Positions 1 through 6,931 of a DNA stretch of 11,168 nt are shown one piece after another. The notes beneath the pieces are model-generated. The model searched no databases, was not told the DNA's origin, and saw only the letters and a list, made by a program, of their open reading frames with translations. The DNA comes from Allopontixanthobacter sp041552775 (lineage in GTDB: Bacteria; Pseudomonadota; Alphaproteobacteria; Sphingomonadales; Sphingomonadaceae): contig JBFEKH010000065.1 in NCBI GenBank assembly GCA_041552775.1, positions 1-11,168 on the forward strand. Direction: 5' to 3'. Numbering within the stretch: position 1 is the first letter of the stretch; the number at the start of each line of letters is the position of its first letter. The translations under genes were made by a program, and so were the position numbers.

Positions 1-266
1 GCGGCGACGAGGCGCGGATCGATAGTCTCGTCTGCGCCCAATGTGTCCAGCCAACCAGTGTTGGGGCGGGGAAGCGGTAGGAAGAACCCCTGCGTCAGCC
101 CGAGCGCCATGTTGGCGCGCATTTTCCCCAGCCCCTGCAGCGCGGCGGCGCGGGGATAGGAGGTAGCGCCCGCGCTCTTGGTGGCCGCCAGATTGCCGAG
201 GCTGAGGCCCGCATAATTGTGGGACGGGCCAACGATACCGTCGAAATTGATCTCCACCTGGCTCAT
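1..266 (-). CDS. astB: N-succinylarginine dihydrolase AstB, N-terminal part (gene continues past the left edge)
   Basis: Second AST-pathway enzyme: it hydrolyses N2-succinylarginine to N2-succinylornithine, CO2 and ammonia in the cytoplasm. Only the first 88 residues lie in the window. They open with MSQVEINFDGIVGPSHNYAG, which closely matches the AstB family opening (EVNFDGLVG...HYAGLSFGN in E. coli as I recall it). The NYAGLSLGN stretch at about residues 17-25 corresponds to the substrate-binding loop. Further family-like stretches are SYPRAAALQGLGKMRA and FFLPLPRPN. The catalytic Cys-His-Glu residues of the family lie further downstream, outside the window, so intactness cannot be judged. 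The ATG overlaps the astA stop as ATGA, which points to translational coupling. The family is about 440-450 residues long, so roughly four fifths of the gene is missing here. Confidence 0.93.
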   Translation of the reverse strand, partial: MSQVEINFDGIVGPSHNYAGLSLGNLAATKSAGATSYPRAAALQGLGKMRANMALGLTQGFFLPLPRPNTGWLDTLGADETIDPRLVA

Positions 267-1279
267 CGCGCGACGCTCCACACGGTGTCGCCCGGCTTTA
301 CATCCAGCACATCGGCAGCGCGCGCATCCAGCGCAATTGTTCCGTCCTCATGTGATTCCCGTGCGCCGTAGCTGCTGCGGAAATTGGCCAGCCGCCCGGT
401 CGCCACCAGCGCCCGTTCGCCCTTGACCAGATCGATCCCCGCCAGCTCCGCCGGTTTGGCTTCCTTGATACTTTTCACATTGTCGGTACGTGCAGTCATC
501 GTGGGGCCACCGTCGAAAATATCGACATAGCCTTCTGCGGCGAAACCTTCATTTTCCAGCATCCGCATCGCCGCCCGGCCGGTGGGGTGGGGCAGGCCGA
601 TGACGCTGCGCGCGCTTTCCTGCAGCATCGCGATATAGACCGGATGCTTGGGCATCAGATCGGCGATGAACTGGTTGCCGTTGATGGCGTTAAAATAATC
701 GGCTTCCTGAAAGGTCATTCCAAAGAACCGCCCGGCAACGCCGTCCCAGAACGGTGATCCGCCCCGGTCGTCGATAATACCGCGCAATTCGGCCAATATC
801 CGGTCGGCAAAGCGTGCACGATGCATGGCGATGAACAGGTATCGGCTGCGCGCCAGCAACATGCCCAGCCCTCCCGCGCGTTCGTTCGGATGGAGGAACA
901 GGCCGCCAACTTCGGAGGCACCTTCCAGATCTGTCGTCAGGCTGAGCATTTCCGCGCGCACTGTCCGGTCCAGTTCCTGCGAATGCTGGGTTAGCGTGGT
1001 CATCCGGTAGGAATAGAACGGCCATTGCTGGCCCACCTTGGTGAATATCTGGCAGGTCCCGCGCACATCGCCGGTCGCCGAATTTTCCAGCACCAGCACG
1101 AATTGCTCGTCCTGCAGTGCATCGTCTTCGCGGGCAAAGGCAACGGTGGCCCGTTCCAGTTTCGCACCCAATGCGGCGCGGTCTGGCGGCAAATTGGTGA
1201 ACCCGCCGCCGGTCAGCTTGGCCATTTCATACAGCGGTTCGAGATCGTCGGAACGCGCGGCGCGCAGGCGGAAGGTCAA
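263..1279 (-). CDS. astA: Arginine N-succinyltransferase AstA
   Basis: First step of the AST pathway: transfers succinyl from succinyl-CoA to the alpha-amino group of arginine. The protein is 338 residues with the start chosen here, against about 344 in E. coli. It has a GNAT-type fold. Family signatures are clear: LTGGGFTNLP (about 22-31), GGLFLHPNERAGGLGMLLAR (about 125-144), ELRGIIDDRGGSPFW (about 164-178), ADLMPKHPVY (about 206-215) and YVDIFDGGPT (about 251-260). The open frame extends upstream to about 1498, but homology begins at the TTG at 1279 (MTFRLRAARSDD). That TTG overlaps the stop of the upstream M20 gene as TTGA, and GGAG lies 7 nt before it. The 3' end overlaps astB by 4 nt. 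The operon context and both overlaps support a single transcript. The TTG start is inferred, not proven. Confidence 0.94.
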   Translation of the reverse strand: MTFRLRAARSDDLEPLYEMAKLTGGGFTNLPPDRAALGAKLERATVAFAREDDALQDEQFVLVLENSATGDVRGTCQIFTKVGQQWPFYSYRMTTLTQHSQELDRTVRAEMLSLTTDLEGASEVGGLFLHPNERAGGLGMLLARSRYLFIAMHRARFADRILAELRGIIDDRGGSPFWDGVAGRFFGMTFQEADYFNAINGNQFIADLMPKHPVYIAMLQESARSVIGLPHPTGRAAMRMLENEGFAAEGYVDIFDGGPTMTARTDNVKSIKEAKPAELAGIDLVKGERALVATGRLANFRSSYGARESHEDGTIALDARAADVLDVKPGDTVWSVAR

Positions 1280-2487
1280 AGTTCGTCTCCGGAAGCTAGG
1301 CGTGTCAGAACCAGCGCCGACAAGGCAGCGCGCTCTTTCAAGGATGGTACAATCAAGAATTCCTGCGGGCTGTGGATCGCGCCGCCGCGTACCCCCATGG
1401 TGTCGACCACCGGCACTCCGCAGGCGGCGATATTGTTGCCATCGCAAACACCGCCGGTGGACTGCCAGCCGATTTGCTGACCCAGCAGCGCGCCGCATGT
1501 CCGAACCAGATCAAACAGTTTCTGCGCTTGCCGGTCCACCGGCTTGGGTGGGCGGGTAACGCCGCCATGCAAATGGATGGAAACGTCATGCGACTGGCGG
1601 ATTTCGCCCATCAGCGCTTGCAATCCGGCTTCGAACTTCTCCCCCGCGGACGGTTCCTTGGGGCGGATATTGAAGCGCACGACCGCATTGTCCGGCACCA
1701 CATTATTCGCTGCGCCGCCTTCGATCTTGGCCGGATTGACCGGGCATTCAGAGGTTTCCAGAGCCTTCAACCCCATAACCAGCATCGCCGCCGCGACAAT
1801 CGCATTGCGCCCGTCTTGCGGGTTGCGCCCAGCATGAGCGGATTTGCCCGTGATGATCGCGGAATAATTTCCGGTGCCGCCGCGCGCATGGGCGAGTGTG
1901 CCATCGGGCAGGGCAGAGGGTTCATAGGTCAGCGCGGCATATTTACCCCGCGCCAGCTGCTCGATCAGCGCGGATGATGACAGCGAACCGGTTTCCTCAT
2001 CCGCATTGATCAGCACATCATAGCCAATGTTGGCACCCTCGCCTGCCGCCTCCAGCGCGTGCAAAGCGTGGAGCATCACGGCGATCCCGCCTTTCATATC
2101 CGCCAGACCGGGCCCATTCAGCGTCACATCATCCAACCATTGCTGCGTCTGGAACGAGTGATCTGCGGGAAACACCGTGTCCATGTGGCCGGTAAACAGC
2201 AGCCGCCGCGCCGCATCCGGCCGAACGCGCAGCACCATATGCTGTCCGTGTGGTTTCTCGAATTCCGCGCCGCTGGCATCGATCCCGGTAACCGGAGCCG
2301 GATCAACCAGCTCCACCGCGCCGGGCAGGGCTGAAAAGGCATCGGCGAGCAAGGCCGCTTGTTCGGCCAGCCCCGTCAGATTGGCGGTGCCGGTGTTGAT
2401 CTCGCTCCATGCCTGCGCCTGCGACAGCATGGCATCCTGATCGATCTGTTCGATCAACGCGGTTCTATTTTGATCCAATTGTGTCAT
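1276..2487 (-). CDS. M20-family zinc hydrolase (carboxypeptidase G2-like), first gene of the AST operon
   Basis: A 403-residue dinuclear-zinc amidohydrolase/peptidase of the M20 family, the fold of carboxypeptidase G2, ArgE and DapE. All expected metal and catalytic residues are visible: H101 and D103 in GHMDTVFP, D130 in GPGLADMKGG (bridging ligand), E164 and E165 in NADEETGS (general base and zinc ligand), E189 in YEPSA, and H372 in GGAIHSPQE. The inserted dimerisation domain (about 205-320) carries GKSAHAG with H218. No signal peptide is seen, so it is probably cytoplasmic. It leads the operon and overlaps astA by 4 nt. The E. coli AST operon has no M20 member; there the last step is done by AstE, which belongs to another zinc family. 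Because DapE is an M20 desuccinylase, this enzyme could remove succinyl from succinylglutamate or succinylornithine, or process a dipeptide or other acylated arginine source. That is inference. A weak AGGG lies about 10 nt before the ATG. Confidence 0.88.
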   Translation of the reverse strand: MTQLDQNRTALIEQIDQDAMLSQAQAWSEINTGTANLTGLAEQAALLADAFSALPGAVELVDPAPVTGIDASGAEFEKPHGQHMVLRVRPDAARRLLFTGHMDTVFPADHSFQTQQWLDDVTLNGPGLADMKGGIAVMLHALHALEAAGEGANIGYDVLINADEETGSLSSSALIEQLARGKYAALTYEPSALPDGTLAHARGGTGNYSAIITGKSAHAGRNPQDGRNAIVAAAMLVMGLKALETSECPVNPAKIEGGAANNVVPDNAVVRFNIRPKEPSAGEKFEAGLQALMGEIRQSHDVSIHLHGGVTRPPKPVDRQAQKLFDLVRTCGALLGQQIGWQSTGGVCDGNNIAACGVPVVDTMGVRGGAIHSPQEFLIVPSLKERAALSALVLTRLASGDEL

Positions 2488-2535
2488 CTGAAACGATCCC
2501 TAGACCTGCCCACGCGCGTGGCCAAGCCCGACAGC

Positions 2536-2564
2536 AGAATATTGCCCGATGACATCGGCCTAAA
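2536..2564 (-). promoter_or_regulatory. Candidate promoter with a palindromic operator for the M20-astA-astB operon
   Basis: On the minus strand a weak -35 (TTTAGG, 2564-2559) and a moderate -10 (TATTCT, 2541-2536) are separated by 17 nt. The spacer contains a perfect short inverted repeat, CCGAT-GAC-ATCGG, at 2546-2558 (plus-strand reading). A further ATCGG half-site lies at 2573-2577. A palindrome in the spacer is a typical position for a regulator of catabolic operons. The arms are only 5 bp and the -35 is poor, so chance is possible. It lies in the 188-bp divergent region shared with glcB and could affect both genes. Confidence 0.28.
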
Positions 2565-2675
2565 GCGTTGCAATCGGGCGGTGCGCAGGCCATAGGACGC
2601 CCTCCTCCCCGGGAAACATTTGGCTTTCACATATCATGCGGCTACTCGCCTGCGTGAACGATACGGGTAGGATTT

Positions 2676-4775
2676 ATGAGCAATTTCGAAACGCGCGCCG
2701 GACTTCAGGTTGACGGCGCCCTGGCCGGTTTTGTCGAGCAGGAAGTGCTCGCACCGCTGGAACATGATCCCGCTGCATTCTGGCAGGGCTTTGCCGATCT
2801 GCTGGGCAAATTCGCGCCGCGTAACCGCGCGCTGCTGGCCAAGCGGGACGAATTGCAGACGAAGATCGACGCCTGGCATATCGAACGGCGCGGCCAGCCC
2901 CACGATTCAGAGGCGTACCGCGCATTCCTGCATGACATCGGCTATCTGGTCCCTGCACCGGCGGATTTCACCATCGGTACCGAAAATGTCGATCCGGAAA
3001 TTGCCACCATGGCCGGGCCGCAATTGGTGGTGCCGGTACTGAATGCACGCTTCCTGCTCAACGCTGCCAACGCGCGCTGGGGCAGCCTGTATGATGCGTT
3101 CTACGGCACCGACGCGCTGGAAAACGCGCCCGTGGCCAAGATCGCCGGTTATGATCCGAACCGCGGTTCGGCGGTGATTGCCGCTGGCCGTGCCTTTCTC
3201 GACATGGCGCTGCCGCTGGTGGACCAGAGCTGGAGCGACATTGCAGGGGAGCACGATGGGAAGCTGGTCGACCAAGGCCAGTTTGTTGGCAAGACTGACC
3301 GCGGTTTACTATTTCAGAACAACGGTTTGCACATCGAAGTTATCTTTGAATCGACGAGCGAGATCGGCCGAAACGACCCGGCCGGCATTTCCGATATCGT
3401 TCTCGAATCCGCTCTGACGGCTATTGTCGATCTGGAAGATTCGGTTGCGGCGGTGGACGCGCAAGACAAATTGCTCGCCTATCGCAACTGGCTGGGTGTC
3501 AATCGCGGCGATCTGGAGGAAAGTTTCGAGAAGGGCGGCGAAACGCTCACTCGTAAGCTGGTGGGCGACAAGCGCTTCACCGATGATGACGGAATCGAAG
3601 CGACGTTGCCCGGTCGCAGCCTGTTGTTCGTGCGCAATGTCGGCCATTTGATGACCAATCCGTCAATCAGATTGCCGGACGGTAGCGATGTGCCCGAAGG
3701 CATCATGGATGCGGTCATCACCAGCGCCATCGGGGCACATGATGTAAAGGGGTTGGGCAAATATTCGAACTCTCGCATGGGCAGCATCTACATCGTGAAG
3801 CCCAAGATGCACGGTCCGGAAGAATGCGCATTTACCAATGAGTTGTTCAACGCTGTTGAGGATATGTTCCAACTGCCGCGCCACACCGTCAAGGTTGGCG
3901 TGATGGACGAAGAACGCCGCACCAGTGCCAATCTGGGTGCATGCATCCATGCCGTGCGCGACCGGATCGTGTTCATCAACACCGGCTTCCTCGACCGGAC
4001 AGGCGATGAGATGCATACTTCGATGCAGGCGGGTCCGATGATGCGCAAAGGCGCGATGAAGACCAGCACCTGGCTGACCGCTTACGAGGCGCGTAATGTC
4101 GGGATCGGCCTGCGCCACGGGCTTTCGGGCAAGGCGCAGATCGGCAAGGGCATGTGGGCCGCGCCCGATCTGATGGGCCAGATGATGAAGGAAAAAATCG
4201 GCCACCTGAAGGCGGGCGCGAACACTGCCTGGGTACCTTCGCCAACCGCCGCCACGCTGCACGCGCTGCATTACCACCAACTCAATGTGTTCGAAGTGCA
4301 GAAGGGGCTTGGCGATGTTCCCGGCCTCGACCTGCTGCTGACTATCCCGCTGGCCGAAGGCACCAATTGGAGCGAGGCGGAAGTGCGCGAAGAACTGGAC
4401 AACAACGCCCAAGGCTTGCTCGGCTATGTCGTGCGCTGGATCGATGCAGGAGTGGGCTGTTCCAAAGTACCCGACATTCACGATGTCGGCCTGATGGAAG
4501 ATCGTGCGACCTTGCGCATCTCATCGCAGCACATGGCCAATTGGCTGCTCCATGGCGTTTGCACGAAAGACCAGGTAATGGATTCATTGAAGCGAATGGC
4601 GGTCAAGGTCGACGCGCAGAATGCCGGTGATCCGACCTACGAGCCGATGACCGGCAATTGGGACGGCGTGGCCTTCACAGCGGCCTGCGACCTTGTGTTC
4701 AAGGGTGTGGAACAACCAAGCGGTTATACGGAACCGTTGCTGCACCAGTGGCGCCGGGTGAAGAAGAGCGGCTGA
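2676..4775 (+). CDS. glcB: Malate synthase G
   Basis: Condenses glyoxylate with acetyl-CoA to malate (glyoxylate bypass and glyoxylate use), as a cytoplasmic, Mg2+-dependent monomer. The protein is 699 residues, near the roughly 720 of the G isoform and much longer than AceB (about 530). Conserved stretches run in order: TAIVDLEDSVAAVDAQDK (248-265), LLFVRNVGHLMTNP (316-329) with R320 matching the catalytic Arg, KYSNSRMGSIYIVKPKMHGP (362-381), GVMDEERRT (408-416) with Mg ligand E412, INTGFLDRTGDE (434-445) with Mg ligand D440, GKAQIGKGMWA (485-495), WVPSPTAATLHALHYHQ (519-535) and GLMEDRATLRISSQHM (605-620) with catalytic base D609. The frame is intact. ATG 2676 has AGGA only 3 nt upstream, or GGGTAG at 5 nt. 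No isocitrate lyase gene is in the window. The gene is divergent from the AST operon. Confidence 0.97.
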   Translation: MSNFETRAGLQVDGALAGFVEQEVLAPLEHDPAAFWQGFADLLGKFAPRNRALLAKRDELQTKIDAWHIERRGQPHDSEAYRAFLHDIGYLVPAPADFTIGTENVDPEIATMAGPQLVVPVLNARFLLNAANARWGSLYDAFYGTDALENAPVAKIAGYDPNRGSAVIAAGRAFLDMALPLVDQSWSDIAGEHDGKLVDQGQFVGKTDRGLLFQNNGLHIEVIFESTSEIGRNDPAGISDIVLESALTAIVDLEDSVAAVDAQDKLLAYRNWLGVNRGDLEESFEKGGETLTRKLVGDKRFTDDDGIEATLPGRSLLFVRNVGHLMTNPSIRLPDGSDVPEGIMDAVITSAIGAHDVKGLGKYSNSRMGSIYIVKPKMHGPEECAFTNELFNAVEDMFQLPRHTVKVGVMDEERRTSANLGACIHAVRDRIVFINTGFLDRTGDEMHTSMQAGPMMRKGAMKTSTWLTAYEARNVGIGLRHGLSGKAQIGKGMWAAPDLMGQMMKEKIGHLKAGANTAWVPSPTAATLHALHYHQLNVFEVQKGLGDVPGLDLLLTIPLAEGTNWSEAEVREELDNNAQGLLGYVVRWIDAGVGCSKVPDIHDVGLMEDRATLRISSQHMANWLLHGVCTKDQVMDSLKRMAVKVDAQNAGDPTYEPMTGNWDGVAFTAACDLVFKGVEQPSGYTEPLLHQWRRVKKSG

Positions 4776-4814
4776 GCCAGCCTTTGACCCGGGTCCACAT
4801 GGTTAGGCTGGTTT
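4774..4814. terminator. Possible bidirectional hairpin terminator between glcB and the small gene
   Basis: The 37 nt between the two convergent stop codons hold an inverted repeat CCAGCCT (4777-4783) / AGGCTGG (4805-4811), extendable by A-T and G-T pairs to about 10 bp. The loop is 21 nt and includes the self-complementary GACCCGGGTC (4786-4795). Only three T residues follow on the plus strand, so it is not a classic strong intrinsic terminator. The convergent placement supports the role. Confidence 0.4.
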
Positions 4815-4980
4815 AGCGGGCACCCTTGGTGGCGCGCCGGGTATCGCCTTCGCTACCGCGCTGCGTATCGGTGCCCTTGGGGAAATCACCGCTGCGCTGG
4901 ACAGAACCGTCTTCAATCCCGGTCTGGTGCGCGGGGTTCTTGTCGGTCTTGTTCTTGGGCTCGTTGCCGTCTTTGGCCAT
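4813..4980 (-). CDS. Small hydrophilic, probably disordered protein (55 aa), hydrophilin-like
   Basis: I do not recognise a named family. The 55 residues start MAKDGNEPKNKTDKNPAHQT and end RRATKGAR. They are almost entirely polar: 8 of 55 are Gly, Lys/Asp/Glu/Arg/Thr are abundant, there is no Cys, and hydrophobic residues are sparse. This composition fits the hydrophilin definition (over 6% Gly, highly hydrophilic), a class often induced by desiccation or osmotic stress. Coding is supported by AAGGAG (4994-4989) exactly 7 nt before the ATG at 4980. An in-frame ATG at 4986 has only 1 nt between it and the same ribosome binding site, so 4980 is the better start. The frame stays open upstream to about 5472, but that part is a shadow of rsmA. 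The gene lies 62 nt after the rsmA stop, with its own stress-type promoter candidate. The function is inferred only from composition and promoter. Confidence 0.75.
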   Translation of the reverse strand: MAKDGNEPKNKTDKNPAHQTGIEDGSVQRSGDFPKGTDTQRGSEGDTRRATKGAR

Positions 4981-5001
4981 AATCATTCTCCTTGCTGGTA
5001 G

Positions 5002-5026
5002 AACGCGCGGGGCCGAATTTCTTTCC
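5002..5026 (-). promoter_or_regulatory. Candidate EcfG-type general stress response promoter for the small hydrophilic gene
   Basis: On the minus strand GGAAA (5026-5022) and CGTT (5005-5002) are separated by exactly 16 nt. The alphaproteobacterial general-stress sigma factor EcfG is known to use GGAAC-N16/17-CGTT, so only one of nine positions differs. Transcription would begin near 4995, giving a short leader that begins at the AAGGAG ribosome binding site of the gene at 4980. Spacing, strand and the hydrophilin-like product agree. No regulator is visible in the window. Confidence 0.5.
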
Positions 5027-5042
5027 GGATATTCCTGCCGGG

Positions 5043-5864
5043 TCAGCTGAGTAGCCGCGCCACTGCGACAAATTCTTCGACCAAGAGCGTCTCGGCGCGG
5101 CGGGTTGATTCGATGCCGAGCGTGTCCAGCGCCTCCAACGCGCCCGGCACGCCCTTGAGGCTTTGCCGCAGCATCTTGCGGCGCTGGCCGAACGCAGCGG
5201 CGGTAATCGATTCGAGAATCCTGGCGGATACCCCGTGCGGCATCGCGGCGGGGGTGATGTGGACGATGGCGCTCATCACTTTGGGCGGCGGGGTGAAGGC
5301 GCTGCGGTGGACCTTCATCGCCAGTTTCGCGGTCGAGCGCCACTGCGCCAGCACCGCCAGCCGCCCGAAGGCGGAACTGCCCGGAGCGGAGACAATGCGC
5401 TGGGCCACTTCCTGCTGGAACATCAGCGTCAACGATGTCCATTGCGGCGGCCATTCCTCTCCGCCGAGCCATTTCACGAACAGTGCGGTGCCGATGTTGT
5501 AGGGCAGGTTTGACAAGACCGCGAAAGGCTCGCCGCCCATCAATTCGCCATGGTCCATTTTCAAGGCATCGCCCTGGATTACGTGTAACTGGCCGGGGAA
5601 AGCGTCCGACAATTCCTCCAGCGCGGGAAGGCAGCGACTGTCCATCTCGATCGCGGTCACGCGGGCTCCGGCGCGGAGCAGCGCGCGGGTCAGCCCGCCG
5701 GGGCCGGGGCCAACTTCCAGCACGGCCTTGCCATGCAAATCGCCCGGGATCGCAGCGATGCGGCCGAGCAATTGTTCGTCGAACAGGAAATTCTGGCCCA
5801 GCGCCTTGGACGCGCTGAGACCGTGGCGGGCGATTACTTCGCGTAATGGGGGGAGGTCGGGCAT
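5043..5864 (-). CDS. rsmA: 16S rRNA (adenine1518-N6/adenine1519-N6)-dimethyltransferase RsmA (KsgA)
   Basis: Uses SAM to dimethylate two adjacent adenines in the 3'-terminal hairpin of 16S rRNA during 30S maturation. Loss of it in other bacteria gives kasugamycin resistance. The protein is 273 residues with the start chosen, the same length as E. coli KsgA. Motifs in order: KALGQNFL (20-27), the SAM-binding VLEVGPGPGGLT (48-59), acidic ribose-binding AIEMD (71-75), QGDAL (97-101), the catalytic NLPYNI (119-124), AFTPPPKV (189-196) and FGQRRKMLRQSL (225-236). A GTG at 5870 is in frame, but the GGGGGG run lies only 2 nt before it. The ATG at 5864 is 8 nt from that run and is preferred. It is the last gene of the conserved lptD-surA-pdxA-rsmA order, about 51 nt after pdxA with a palindromic repeat between. 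Confidence 0.97.
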   Translation of the reverse strand: MPDLPPLREVIARHGLSASKALGQNFLFDEQLLGRIAAIPGDLHGKAVLEVGPGPGGLTRALLRAGARVTAIEMDSRCLPALEELSDAFPGQLHVIQGDALKMDHGELMGGEPFAVLSNLPYNIGTALFVKWLGGEEWPPQWTSLTLMFQQEVAQRIVSAPGSSAFGRLAVLAQWRSTAKLAMKVHRSAFTPPPKVMSAIVHITPAAMPHGVSARILESITAAAFGQRRKMLRQSLKGVPGALEALDTLGIESTRRAETLLVEEFVAVARLLS

Positions 5865-5884
5865 GCTCACAGCCCCCCTATACC

Positions 5885-5911
5885 GTCATTGCCAGCGATG
5901 CGAAGCAATGA
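5885..5911. repeat. REP-like palindrome between pdxA and rsmA
   Basis: The plus strand has an inverted repeat TCATTGC (5886-5892) and GCAATGA (5905-5911) around a 12-nt centre, AGCGATGCGAAG-like. The form GTCATTGC...AGCG...CGAAGCAATG resembles a short palindromic element dispersed between genes in many proteobacterial genomes. This is recognition from memory, and only one copy is in the window. It sits in the roughly 50-nt gap, just after the pdxA stop (5916). On the transcript it would form a stem-loop that could stabilise the upstream mRNA or partly terminate before rsmA. Confidence 0.55.
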
Positions 5912-5915
5912 GTAA

Positions 5916-6920
5916 CTATGCGGCGGCCCGCCGCGCCGCCATCTCGCCCGCCATCCGGATCGCGGCGATGGTCGCGCCTGGATCGGCCGCGCCGTTGCCT
6001 GCAATGCCGAACGCGGTGCCGTGATCGGGGCTGGTGCGGATAATCGGCAGGCCTAGCGTCACGTTCACTCCGGCGTCGAAATCGAGCGCCTTCAATGGGA
6101 TCAGCGCCTGATCGTGATACATACACAGCGCCGCGTCATAGGTCGGGCGTGCCCGGGCTGTGAACAGAGCATCGGCGGGATGGGGACCGGTGGCGTCGAT
6201 GCCTTCAGCACGCAAGATAGCGATGGAGGGGACGATGATACGTTGTTCCTCGCCGCCGAATTTACCGTCCTCGCCTGCGTGGGGGTTGAGTCCGGCAATG
6301 GCGAGGCGCGGGTTGGCGATCCCGAAATCGCGCTGCAATGCCGCAGCTGTAATCCGGGCGCGGTGGCAGATCAGTTCGATACTTAGCAGACCCGGCACAT
6401 CGGCCAGCGCACAGTGCACGGTCAGTGGCACGGTACGCAGCTGAGGTCCGGCGAGCATCATCACCGCGTCCTGCGCTGGCAGGTTGCAGGCGTGGGCGAG
6501 GAATTCGGTCTGGCCGGGGAAGTTGAAACCGACCTCCGCCAGCAGGGACTTGGCAATCGGTCCGGTCACCATGGCGCTGGCTTTTCCGGATAGCGTCAGC
6601 TGCGTAGCATGCTTCAGCGAGGCAAGCGCCAGCGCCGCGCCATCGCGGTTTGGTGAGCCTGGGGTGTAGAGTAATCCAACGTCCGCCAATTCGAGCACCG
6701 GCAGGCTGCTGGAAAAAACCTCCGCGGCTTCTTTCGGATCGGAAATCTGCGCAATCGGCAGGTCAATCCCGCGACTGGCCGCGGCGGCGGACAGAACCTG
6801 GACATCGCCCACCGCGAAGAAGGCGGGTAAGTGCCCGGTCTCCCTCACAGTCCACGCTGCCGCGATCAGCTCCGGACCGATGCCTGCCGGATCACCCAGC
6901 GATAGGGCGAGAGGCGGCAC
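5916..6920 (-). CDS. pdxA: 4-hydroxythreonine-4-phosphate dehydrogenase PdxA
   Basis: NAD(P)-dependent, metal-requiring oxidation of 4-phosphohydroxy-L-threonine in the DXP-dependent pyridoxal 5'-phosphate pathway. The product is condensed by PdxJ. Length is 334 residues, close to the E. coli enzyme (about 329). Motifs: LSLGDPAGIGPEL (6-18), VTGPIAK (118-124), FPGQTEF (134-140) and three metal-binding histidines: H169 in TVHCALADVP, H214 in GLNPHAGE and H269 in MYHDQALIP. These match H166, H211 and H266 of E. coli. The start is GTG at 6920. An in-frame stop lies just upstream and no ATG intervenes, so this start is well constrained although the ribosome binding site is weak. It begins 11 nt after the surA stop, so co-transcription is very likely. 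Confidence 0.96.
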   Translation of the reverse strand: MPPLALSLGDPAGIGPELIAAAWTVRETGHLPAFFAVGDVQVLSAAAASRGIDLPIAQISDPKEAAEVFSSSLPVLELADVGLLYTPGSPNRDGAALALASLKHATQLTLSGKASAMVTGPIAKSLLAEVGFNFPGQTEFLAHACNLPAQDAVMMLAGPQLRTVPLTVHCALADVPGLLSIELICHRARITAAALQRDFGIANPRLAIAGLNPHAGEDGKFGGEEQRIIVPSIAILRAEGIDATGPHPADALFTARARPTYDAALCMYHDQALIPLKALDFDAGVNVTLGLPIIRTSPDHGTAFGIAGNGAADPGATIAAIRMAGEMAARRAAA

Positions 6921-6931
6921 CTGCGCCGAGA

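Noticed and set aside
1280..1498. Upstream extension of the astA frame to a 411-residue protein
   Set aside because: The extra 73 residues are Arg-rich shadow of the M20 gene. AstA homology begins at the TTG at 1279, which has a ribosome binding site and a TTGA overlap.
2568..2596. TTGCAA-N17-CATAGG as a glcB promoter
   Set aside because: The -10 match is poor. A better -10-like TATCAT (2632-2637) has no matching -35, so no specific glcB promoter is called.
3663..4481. 272-residue minus-strand open frame inside glcB
   Set aside because: It is antisense to strongly conserved malate synthase motifs, with no family resemblance and no ribosome binding site context.
4786..4795. GACCCGGGTC perfect palindrome as an operator or recombination site
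   Set aside because: It lies in the loop of the convergent hairpin, is only 10 bp long and has no other support.
4981..5472. Open minus-strand frame continuing upstream of the small hydrophilic gene (219 residues in total)
   Set aside because: It lies in another frame of rsmA and its composition is typical of a shadow frame. Only the last 55 codons have their own ribosome binding site.
5865..5870. GTG start for rsmA two codons upstream
   Set aside because: The G-rich ribosome binding site would be only 2 nt away. The ATG at 5864 has normal spacing and gives the usual 273-residue length.
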